In this document: positions 54,626-64,000 of the stretch, piece by piece
Position numbering within the stretch: position 1 is the first letter of the stretch
Layout: every line of letters begins with the position of its first letter
Assembly (NCBI GenBank): GCA_037976565.1
Contig: CP137666.1
Location: 55,236,740 to 55,300,739 of the forward strand
Direction: 5' to 3'
DNA from: Mesocentrotus franciscanus
Taxonomy: Eukaryota > Echinodermata > Echinoidea > Camarodonta > Strongylocentrotidae
DNA: 64,000 nt
The notes under the pieces: model-generated
Told to the model about the DNA's origin: nothing
The model's input: only the letters and a program-made list of their open reading frames with translations
Databases searched by the model: none
Position numbers and translations under genes: made by a program

Positions 54626-54954
54626 AAGTCATTTGTAATGGGTGAATGAAATAATTCGTTGGGAGGCACTTAACAGGGACTAGTTGATACAGAATTTGAG
54701 AATTTACAAAAAGCAAAAAAAATAAAAAAGAATTTCCCAGACTGTTGCTCAATAACAAGCAACATGTCTATTTGAAATAACTAGATAATTTTGTATCAAA
54801 AAAAAATTTGAAGAATTCACTTTAAAGAGGAAAAAGAAAAAAAAGTGGGTCCTTAACCCACCGTAAGTTTTAAACTCACTCTGAAGTCGGGGGTTTCTCA
54901 ACAACAAAAGATTCTTGAAATTTTGTTCATCCACCGATTTCCAGATAAGTTCTT

Positions 54955-57900
54955 CAGATACTTTCCGGTGTTTTTCTGTTCCCAGGTATCAACCAAAGGA
55001 CATTGGCCATGCCAAAGGTTGTTTGACCTCATAACATCGATCGGCAGTCTTATCTATAGAGAAATACGTGCCATTGTCTTCTATTGTGCTCCTCCAGGCA
55101 AGTCTCCAAACGTCTTGAGAACCTCATCACCTGGTACAAAAATGAAAGAAATTGTTAGGATTGGGTAATGTTTTCAACATTATTCCTAAACCTATATATG
55201 GAATCATTTGGATGATTTCAATAGTAGATGGTAGGGCAGCATTGTAGAAAACTTTCTGGATTTGGGAATGAAAAGGTGAAATAAATAAAATATAAAAATT
55301 TGTTAGACCGATGTTCATTGATACCGGTAATCAACCTGTTAATCTGAAAAAAAAAGATATTCTGTGAAAGACTTTGACTTTTCCCCCTCAATTTTCGAAG
55401 GCAAATGGCCATGAAAAAGACTAGGCTTCATGCTTTGGCCTAAACACAGTGCAGGGTTCAAACCTGTTTTGGGTCAAATTTAGCAAGGTAATGAAAATCA
55501 TCTTTTGAAGTAAAAACCATAGTTCGACCCTTTAAAAAAATTCTTTTCATTCATTACTGCATATGTTTTAATTTGTTTCCATTGGTTTCCTTTTCACAGG
55601 AGTCAATCGTTTAAAGGTTGTTTGTCATACCATCAATTGATAGTCTTATCTATAGAGATACGTGCCATTGTCTTCCAACTTGCTCCTCCAGGCAAGTCTC
55701 CAACTGTCTTGGGAATCTTATCACCTGGTACAAAAAAATTGATGATGTTACAGAATGTTAGGAAGAGAATGTGAGCATTGGGTCATGTTTTCATAAATAT
55801 TCCTAAACCCTTTTTGGGTTACTTGGAGAAAGGTTTGAATTGATAGACTGTAGGAAGCCCACATTTGGATTAAAATTGAACATGTATGATGTTAACATGG
55901 CTCTAGTCATGTGTATTAAATGTTGTAGAAGGGCTCAAAATTTAAGTTTCTTGTTTGAATTTTTCATCATTGTTATATACCTGATTCATCCAAGTATACA
56001 TTCACAAAACGCATACACTTTGTCAGATCATGAAATCATTGCACAAAATTATTGCATCAAAGTAATAAATCAAACACCGCTTCAGACTTTCTCATCATTT
56101 TAATGTCTTTAATGATGGTAACAGCACATATATTGAAACTACAAAGAAAATAAAAGTATACTTTATTACGTGCAACAATTAATTCATTAAAATACTCGCT
56201 ATTGGTATATGGAAAGAATATAACAATTTAGAAAGCAACAAAATATCTTATTTCAGGTGATTTCAGGTGATCTTATGTTTTTGTTTCAAGATACAACAAA
56301 GTTTGATTATTAAAGTAACATTTTATTTGTTCTAGAGGGGTGTATACAGAGTGTTTATTTAAAAAAATGAATTCCAACTTTCTCCAGCAACATCTTGTCA
56401 AATAAACATAACTAGATTTACTGTAAAACATCATAAAAAAGGAAATATCCCTTTTATATGAATGATAAAGCCTGGGATCATCAAACTAAAATGATTTGCG
56501 CGCGAGAGCGTTGATAGAGAGAGTTGAAAATCATAAACCCATTAAATTGAACCTTCATTTCCTTTTTGTCTTTCAAAGTTTCAATCCCGTAGTCCTGTCC
56601 ACTGGGGCTAAGTATGGACTCTTGTCTTATTCACATGTCCATGCATGCTCATTACCACATATGTTTTTAATTCTTTCTTTTTATTGTTTTCCTTTTCCCA
56701 GGTTTTTAATGTGAGGACATTGTCTGTGACATCATATGCCATCAGTAGTCTTACCTGTGGAGATGTGTGATATTCTCATTCAGCATGTTCCTCCAAAAAA
56801 GTCTCCAGTCAAGAGAACCCCTCATCTGCTTCTAATAAGGCAAGGAAAAGTCAATTTTTTCTTTAATTGAAGCATGTTTTGTTATAAAGAAGTATAATGT
56901 ATTTCTTCAAAATTGTGTTGTCCATCATTACGAGACAAGGTGGGTTTTACCACCACCTTCCCCTGACAAGAACACTGACCAACACACAGAACAGGAAGTC
57001 TCACTTTAGAGGTGTTGTGGTCTATTGGATATCTCACTGGATTGTGGATCGAGTAGTAGTTTGCAGTTTTTGTCCCAGATATAAACATTTTTTTAGCAAG
57101 GTATTTATATACAATTGCCACTTTCAACACAGCTGCAGTAAATGGGTACCCCGTAAAAAAGTATTCTGTGAATGCTTCTATCAACTTTGGCAGCTTAGCT
57201 AAAGCCAAGGCAACAAAATTTTGTTTCCTTCTTTATCAATGAGATATGAACACCCTCCAATACCTGCAATCCACTTAATAACACTCAATGCCAGCAATCC
57301 ATCAAATAAATTCATTCCTCATAATTCCACTTCGGGCAAATCCAAGCCATTTTGTCTCATATGTTACCAGCCACATCTCAGTTTTTAGTATAATTAATTA
57401 CTCTATAAAGTTCATAGCCTTACTAGAGATTGGACCAAGCAAAATATAAAGAAACACGATGTTTTTAACAATTGTCATTGATGTGTGGAATAGTACCTTG
57501 GCTTGCCCATTAGCAATATTGACACCTAGCTATAGGAATTTCCATTCTTATTAAACAATTAATAATGGTGTTTGTGTTCAATCGGAAAAGACTTTGATTA
57601 ATATATTAATTGTTTGATATGATTGATTTAATGGAATGGATTTGATTTGATTTTGGTCAAGATTGATTGTTTGGCTTGATATGATTGATTGATTGATTGA
57701 TTGATTGATTAATTGATTAATTGATTAATTGATTAAATTGCTGATAAATTAATGAATTAGTTGGTGTGATGAGCAGTCCTACCATGCACTAACATCATGC
57801 TCTTCAAAACAAACCATTTGATTAATTGATTGATTGATTGATTGATTGATTTAATTGATTGATTTCTTGGTTGATTTCTTGGTTGATTAAATTGTTAATT

Positions 57901-58045
57901 GATGGGTTGCATGATATGATTGATTGATTAATGTAATCAGCAGTCCTATCTTGCCCTGACATCATGTTCCTCAAAACAAATCAAAAGTCATCATGAGAAT
58001 CTCATCACCTGGTGCCATTATAAGAAGGCTAGGATTGTGTATATA
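54955..58045. repeat. Diverged multi-copy module upstream of amylase
   Basis: At least three clear and two short copies: 54955-55200, 55580-55815, 56680-56845, 57765-57825 and 57930-58045. Shared landmarks are AGTCTTATCTATAGAGA, GCTCCTCCAGGCAAGTCTCC and TCTCATCACCTGGTAC, in this order. The copies are separated by 350-1000 bp of unrelated AT-rich DNA. On both strands each copy abuts a splice-acceptor-like tract, but no intact shared frame exists. Not identified; a decayed tandem duplication or an unrecognised repeat family. Confidence 0.6.
57680..57955. repeat. (TTGA)n / (TGAT)n microsatellite tracts
   Basis: Several runs of ATTGATTGATTG (57683-57735, 57820-57860, and shorter ones to 57950) separated by the short copy 4 of the upstream module. 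Confidence 0.85.
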
Positions 58046-58853
58046 TCGGAAAGAAGATTAGTTGCAGTCTTCACTGCGCTATCATCAGTTTAAACAGAAA
58101 GCTGTAGTAACCAGTTCTGGTGAGTTGTCAGCCTTTTCAGTTATTATACAATTAAAAAAAAAAGATCTTCTTCATTGAAGATATTATATTATGATATTAT
58201 ATGATATTATATGATATTATTGAGCAGTGATAGAATTGTTTAGGAAAGAGAGACCGATGTTTGATGCGTTATTTTTTTTCAATCCATTTTCTATGTAGAT
58301 TGATAAACATTTGACTCCATTCATGGTCATGTCAAAAAGTAAATTGAAACATTTCCCCCCAATGGTTCTGAGCTAGCTAGAAGTTGAGAGATGATTTCTG
58401 TAGAGTCTTGTACAATTTTTCTATGATTTGTACGGCTATATTCTGTTTAGTAATATTTTCATGAGACTCATTTTATTTTAGGGGGGATGAGCTGACATCT
58501 GTTCTAGCGACATTTTCTTAGGGCTGTATTTCGCTACAAATATATTAGGACTCAATATCCTATTCACTCAAACAAGACTGACCATACCGACAATAGCCTG
58601 AACAAAACAAAAAATCGTTATCTGTATGAACCAAGAATCAGTTGGTTTGGAGTCTGTCTGGAGTCATTTAGCGGTGTGATTGAGGTTTTAGGTTAATTTA
58701 GGTTTTAGGTTAGATCTATAGCAAATTAAAGTGTAGTGTTGGTTTCAGGGTTGATGAAGTTAAGAATTTGACTGGAAAGCAATTGTCGACTAATGGTATT
58801 GCAATGTTTTAATCATTTTTCTCATTGCCTGGCAGGTTCAAATAAAAGAAACA

Positions 58854-58999
58854 ATGTACTGTGCTGTCATTGTTATGTGCCTGTTGGCAGCCGCCCAGGC
58901 TGACTCGCAGTACAAGAACCCAAATACTGCTGGGGATCGAACTGCCATGGTTCATCTCTTTGAGTGGCCCTGGAGATCTATCGCAAGAGAATGTGAAGA
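58854..58999 (+). CDS. AMY-like: Amylase exon 1: signal peptide and N-terminus
   Basis: Reads MYCAVIVMCLLAAAQA (signal peptide, likely cleaved after AQA), then QYKNPNTAGDRTAMVHLFEW and SIARECE; donor GA|GTAAGT. An acceptor-like TTGCCTGGCAG lies 18 nt upstream of the ATG, suggesting a separate 5' UTR exon. Confidence 0.9.
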
Positions 59000-61900
59000 G
59001 TAAGTTTATGACATGTCCTGTACGACATTTCATCCTGAACATCTTCACCTTGTGCATTTTTAATGAAAGATATTTTTAATGTGAAAAGTGTATTAAAGTC
59101 TTCTTTGATAACTAGACTGACCATTAAGTACATTTCCAGTGTTTTTTTTAATGCAACTCACAGCGATTTGAGATTAAACTTAAATATAAGCACATTTTTC
59201 TGTATCCCGTACAACAAATGATAATTTAATTCAGCTCTATCTTGCTGAAAAAAGGATATTTATAAATGTTTGTCATAAATTCATAGGGTTCCCTGGAAGT
59301 ACTTTACTATTACCATAAACAAAATCTTCTCTACTGATTCCTTTTCTATAAAGGCAAGAAAATGTTGTCTAAATGTCCTTAACGAAATATACAGAATTGC
59401 CCAGAAATAGACTTATGATACATCTATCGTACAGTCGTGTCAATTTATTGTCCTGGTGTTTAACTTCTGTCTCTGGTATTCATTGTGATAAACTCTGCCA
59501 TCAGAGATAGGAAACTAAAAGTATAATTTTTGTATTACTAACATAGACCTGCACCATCAGGGATGGGCTTCCTATAATAGAGATTGATTTCTGAGATATG
59601 TAGCACTGTATACTTGGTAGGTTGGTCTGTTTGTTTTACCCGACTGCTATTAAGAAAGCATGTACTATCCGAGGGACTTGGTAATGAGGATTAATGCCTT
59701 ACCAAAGGGCATTAGTGCATCGAATTGGTTTCGAACTCGAGACCTCCCGGTTACGAGACCACTGCTCTACCCCTGAGCCAACGCTCCTCACTCATACTTA
59801 CATGCATGTATAGAATGCCTATGGAATACAACTCTTTTGCCCCAAACTCTTCCTCTGTTTCCAGCTTCCTGGGCCCCCACAGTTTTGGCGGCGTCCAGAT
59901 TTCTCCTCCTCATGAGCACCGCATCCTCCTCGACACATACATACAGCGTCCATGGTACGAGGCCTACCAGCCTGTCAGCTACAAGCTTGAGAGTCGTCGT
60001 GGTAACCGGGCAGAGTTCATTGACATGGTACAGCGTTGTAACAATGCTGGAGTGAGGATCTATGTGGATGCTGTTGTCAATCATATGTGTGGTGGAGATG
60101 CTGGTAAGAGCTCTATACATTTACCGGTACATCATTACAGTGCGCACCCCCTCCCACCTCTACCAAAATATATTGTTTTCATGTAACAATAACAGATATA
60201 TATTGTTGTTTCCAATTTGGAGAACAACATGTGATCAGTATAGCCCTTTCAAAAAATCCTGTCCTGAAAGGGATAAATATTTTCTAAATATTTTCAGGAA
60301 ATTTGTATACCTATGGATAGCTTAGGGTAGGGTCTCTTACATCAAATGACAGTAAAACATCTAAACAATATCTTATGCAGGAAGATAAAGGATAGCCATT
60401 CTTCATCCAACCATATTTTTCAACTCTCATATTTCTTGGGTGGGATTCACGGCCCATCGCTAGGGAAGGATTAGATCGCATTATTTCACATACTGGTATT
60501 CTTTTTTAAAAGGGTTAGTAAATTGTAAACTGCTCTTTTCGAGGAGCAATCCAGCCAGTTGTCATTGGACCATTTTACAGGCGTACACACATGCATGTAG
60601 TAATTAAAAATGCAGTGATGATCACATTCTATTGGTGACCCATTGATGCACCTCTGTGTATGGCAATATGGGTAAATGTATCATCATCATTTATTAAAGT
60701 CAACATCGCCTACTAAAATGGAAAGTTGGTAGCCTAAGCCTAAACTACATTTTATAATTACTCCAACCAATGAAAATATTCTGTATTAAACCCAAGGTAT
60801 TTTGTCCTGATGATTATAACAAGTTGACAGTCCTATGGAGTCCATATAAGGAGGAAAACAACACTTGCTATGTTCATATTTATTATTCTTGGTAAGGTAG
60901 TACGGGACACCAAATGACCAAATACAAATACTTACTCTCATAGGTGTACTTCATTTGTGGGAAGATGAACTGAATAACATTTCTGTTCATAAGGGGAAAT
61001 GACAAAGGTCATTGGTTAGACAGAGATGCTGAAGGGATAACAGTGATATAGAAAGCAGCCTCAGCCCAAATACTGCTTTTCCAGAGTTTCCAAACCTTCC
61101 ATGGCTAGTATTTCTTTTTAATACATGGTTTTAGAGAGAGAGGACAAAAATGCCTCGAAGCTAGGCCACCACTATGCAAGCTACAAAACAACATTCAATC
61201 TCATCAAAATTATTGTATGTCTAATGGTTGTGATGTGTACTTTTACAGGGGTTGGTGAAGGCTATGGCGACAGTTCCTATGACACTGACGCATATGCCTT
61301 CTATGAGGTGCCCTACGATATCAGCCACTTCAACGTCCCTCAGGGATATGAGCAATGTCCCACCGGTGGAAACATTAACACATACAACAGTGCACAAATC
61401 GTGAGTACATTTAATTCTACATGCGTCAGTTGTAGACCCCAATAAAGAGGCTCATATAACGAGACGCAGCCCTTTGTTTTTCCAATTTTGGACGTGATCA
61501 TTGTTTAGAGATAGACAGTCAAATGGTACAGATATCCTGTTGAATCTATCATGCAAAATGTAAGTCCTGAAATATGTTGAGAGTATTTTTTAAACTCTTT
61601 TCTCGTTGAATTTATTCTTTCCATGTTTGCCCCCAATTATATCTTATTTCTCACAATAGCACCAGGAGTGTAAAATTTGACAGGCATGGTGCATTAATTT
61701 CACTATTACCAGTATTATATTCAAGAAAAATATTTCAATCACCCATGATGATTTTTGAAGGATTTAACCATTTGTGTGTTGTATGAAAAGGATGGTGTGA
61801 TCATTTGTAAATTAGGGATTCGCAGTACTGTCTCCAGTCATGACAGGGTTTTTGTACTTTCGGTTTAGAATGCTCAAAACACACAGTACTAGGAACTGAT

Positions 61901-64000
61901 AATCCATTCTTTTGAGGCTTGTATGAATGCTAGTTTGACAATGCTATTCATATCTTGTTGCTCCAGTGTTCACTGCTTCACATATATATATTTTCAGGCG
62001 AAGGATGTATCAGTCACTTGAGGTCCAACCCATAGATTTCACGAACTTTTTTTTGCATTTTTCCAAAACTGTACCTAATCCCTAAGATTAACATCACAAA
62101 ACATAATATTCAGAATATGCACAACTTCTCACTGTACACTAAATCTGTGTGCAGTGGGTGTCAGAAAGTGTTGGTTCCTAAAGCTTTTCACATCAATACC
62201 AATAGTATGGTAGGAATGCTCTTCACCTCATTAGATTTTCAGAATAGGAAACAGATCTACTTACATTTATATATCTTCTAGAAATATCAGTATCTTCCTC
62301 TGAATAGTAAATTTTTATCTGGAGCCATCAATCTACCAGTTCATAAAATCTGCAACAAGATGTAGTATTAAAAGCATATGGATAGAACTCGTATGGTGTG
62401 ATGATACTCTGAAAATACATGTACATGTTTACCTAGTCATGCTGAAATATTTTATTAAGTTCAAGATATTGTATATCCCACTCTGAGAGTAAGATGGGAT
62501 GACATGAATTAATTAGTTTTTCTCATATTTTGTTATTCATCCAATTAATCTTTCATGACCATAACCTGAACACCGCCTACTTCCCTGGGAACACCGACCT
62601 TTCTTTTACCAGGAGGTGATTGACCAGGATACTGGGGAAGCTGTGACGGCTGCGGAATATATCAATATTGCTAGAGTCACAGACTTCATCTATGGAAGGG
62701 AAGTCAGTGAGACTTTCAGGGGTTACAAGTCCCTCAGTAGTTTGTCAAGCTTTGGTATACATTGGGGAGTTAAGATAAGTGATGAAAATGGTGTTGTGTT
62801 CATTGATAACCATGACAACCAACGTGGACATGGTGGTGGTGGCAATGTTCTGATGTATAAAAACCAAGAAGATTACAAGTTGGCTGTTGTTTTCATGCTC
62901 TCATGGCCACATGGTTTCCCACGTATCATGAGCAGCTATAAGTTTGATGAGCAGTGGACTGGACCTCCGGCCGATAATAACTGGAACACGGAAGAACCAA
63001 CCTTCAATGCTGATGGATCTTGTGTATCGAGTGATTCATATGGTTGGGTCTGTGAACATCGCTGGAGGGGTATCAAGAATATGGTGGAGTGGCGTAACCA
63101 AGCCGGTAATGAGCCTGTTGAGAACTTCTGGGGTGATTACAGTAGGTTGGCTTTTTCCCGAGGTAATCGTGCTTTCATTGCCATTGGTCGAGGTGGTTCA
63201 TCCATCAATGAGCAACTTCAAACTGGTCTCCCTTCCGGAGAGTACTGTAACATGGCTGTGGTGGATTATGATTCAAGTGCTAAATCTTGCACTGGTCATA
63301 ATACTGTGATTGTGGATTCTTCTGGGTATGCTGACATCTCCTTAAGTGGCAACGGTGAGGATAACCTGGTGTTTATCCATGTTGGTGCCACAAAGAATGG
63401 ACCCATTGTAGCTCCCACCTCTAACCCAAGTGAGCCAACCCAAGCCCCAACCCAAGGACCAACCGGAGGACCAACCGGAGGACCCCAACCAACCTCCCCA
63501 GCTGGATGGGAGCGCACTGTCATTTTCATCTACAAGCCCACATCAAATGGACAAGATGTCTTTGTTCGTGGTGGTATTGACCATTCTAAACGTAGCGGGT
63601 GCAGCAACAATGCAGACAGCAACAACAACTGTGCCATGCCTATCACCCACAGAGTTGGAGGAGGTAACACCAAATTTAATGACTGGAAATCCGGTGATGA
63701 TTTCCTAGATTGGTATGGAGCAGAATCTGATCAAGGTAAGAGTCAAGGACAGTCTGCAGAGGGTACTCCCTTGGTATGGACAACCAACGATGCTGGCTAC
63801 CAGCATAGAGTGGATACTGATGGGTACGGCTACACCAGTCTTAACTTATGGGGAGAACACTGGTGGATGCTGGATGTTAATATGGATTGCAGCAAGACTG
63901 AAGGAGGATGGTTTGAGCTCAAGGGTATCTTGAAAACCGGTGGTGCTGAATGGGAAAGTGACCGCAACCAGGGATCATGCAGTGGCAGCGCAGGTGGCAG
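58854..64000 (+). CDS. AMY-like: Alpha-amylase with C-terminal extension, partial gene
   Basis: Alpha-amylase (glycoside hydrolase family 13, animal type) hydrolyses internal alpha-1,4 bonds of starch and glycogen; the signal peptide shows secretion. Exons: 58854-58999, 59865-60103, 61249-61400 and 62613-64000 (open at the window edge). Present: VHLFEW near the N-terminus, FGGVQISPPHEH, DAVVNHMCG (region I), YQEVID with the acid/base glutamate, FIDNHDNQRGHG with the transition-state-stabilising aspartate, and GFPRIMSSY with the chloride-site arginine. Absent: the segment between QI and NLNT that should hold GFR-x-DAAKHM, i.e. the nucleophile aspartate and another chloride-ligand arginine. Either a pseudogene, a deletion, or a mis-assembly. 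After the amylase domain come a Pro/Thr/Gly linker and a further domain. Confidence 0.85.
59640..59790 (-). mobile_element. tRNA-derived SINE, truncated, antisense
   Basis: Plus-strand GGTTTCGAACTCGAGACCTC and GTAGAGCAGTGG-inverse (CCACTGCTCTACCCCTGAGC) are the reversed B and A boxes of a tRNA-like head; CTTACCAAAGGGCATTAGTG links it to the family at 50083. The tail side is missing. Lies in amylase intron 1, about 75 bp before exon 2. Confidence 0.78.
59865..60103 (+). CDS. AMY-like: Amylase exon 2: conserved region I
   Basis: Acceptor CTCTGTTTCCAG. Reads FLGPHSFGGVQISPPHEHRI, RPWYEAYQPVSYKLESRRGN and GVRIYVDAVVNHMCGGDA. Contains the calcium-site asparagine and the histidine of region I. Donor G|GTAAGA, phase 1. 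Confidence 0.93.
61249..61400 (+). CDS. AMY-like: Amylase exon 3 (domain B)
   Basis: Reads GVGEGYGDSSYDTDAYAFYE, VPYDISHFN and GGNINTYNSAQI; donor ATC|GTGAGT, phase 0. Corresponds to the domain B loop of animal amylases (S-x-F-x-G-V-P-Y-x-x-x-D-F-N ... I-x-N-Y-x-D-x-x-x-V-R). The next residues expected (VRNC and onward) are not found downstream. Confidence 0.88.
62560..62612 (+). pseudogene. Frameshifted amylase coding remnant before exon 4
   Basis: Reads HNLNTAYFPGN, matching the amylase segment that precedes R-P-F-x-Y-Q-E-V, then loses the frame by one base before FFYQEVID. This shows that exon 4 once began further upstream; CTTTCTTTTACCAG at 62599-62612, although coding in relatives, looks like a splice acceptor and would join exon 3 in phase. 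Confidence 0.65.
62613..64000 (+). CDS. AMY-like: Amylase exon 4: catalytic C-half, linker and C-terminal extension
   Basis: Open for 462 codons with no intron to the window end. Domain A/C part: EVIDQDTGEAVTAAEYINIA, FIDNHDNQRGHGGGGNV, WPHGFPRIMSSYKFDEQW and CEHRWRGIKNMVEWRN. Then a linker of about 35 residues rich in Pro, Thr, Gly and Gln with GGPTGGP units (63410-63500), then WERTVIFIYKPTSNGQDVFV, RGGIDHSKRSGC, WYGAESDQG and HWWMLDVNMDCSKTEGGWFE. The last part is a separate cysteine- and aromatic-rich domain not present in vertebrate amylase; sugar binding is plausible but unproven. Confidence 0.9.

Noticed and set aside
62944..63933. Open frames in other frames over the amylase exon
   Set aside because: Shadows of the continuous amylase frame that runs from 62613.

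Overview
The window is animal nuclear DNA: AT-rich, intron-rich, with GT-AG splice sites, long non-coding stretches, and many short transposon relics. Gene content (an ADAR2-like RNA deaminase, a CHST15-like sulfotransferase, dihydrofolate reductase, and an animal-type alpha-amylase with a C-terminal extension) and repeat content (tRNA-derived SINEs ending in (ATT)n, hAT elements with GGCGGATCCAG-type ends, and a tandem-core element with an ACGG microsatellite) suggest a marine invertebrate, most likely a deuterostome such as an echinoderm. The species assignment is inference.

Layout. 1-2335 (+): 3' end of an ADAR2-like gene, with only the last coding exon in view. 2336-10057: intergenic DNA with a LINE-like tail. 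10058-18708 (-): a complete eight-exon CHST15-like Golgi sulfotransferase, with a 2-nt frame disruption in exon 2 as sequenced. 18709-28094: upstream DNA and a transposon mosaic, including a 1.8-kb hAT element carrying a 369-bp patch copied from 1.2 kb away. 28095-29830 (+): a 5'-truncated, frameshifted non-LTR retrotransposon. 29995-33080: a hAT MITE, an antisense LINE remnant, and a 1.2-kb element made of seven ~151-bp units that carry perfect DR1 nuclear-receptor motifs and end in a hairpin. 33450-36320 (-): a possible small multi-exon gene of unknown function. 37489-38268: a 780-bp inverted-repeat element with ~362-bp arms and a 9-bp target duplication, 142 bp before the DHFR start codon. 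38411-49363 (+): complete five-exon DHFR, whose introns hold SINEs, a Harbinger-type MITE, a 1.4-kb hAT element, a GC-rich block and several palindromes. 49364-58853: intergenic, with a SINE, an RTE-like LINE fragment, and about five diverged copies of an unidentified module. 58854-64000 (+): alpha-amylase, running off the window; the exon with the catalytic nucleophile is not present.

The genes are unrelated housekeeping, biosynthetic and digestive genes and do not form a pathway. The most unusual content is the mobile DNA: several elements can be delimited to the base by terminal inverted repeats plus target-site duplications, and two of them (the DHFR-proximal palindrome and the DR1-bearing tandem-core element) sit or carry motifs where they could affect transcription.
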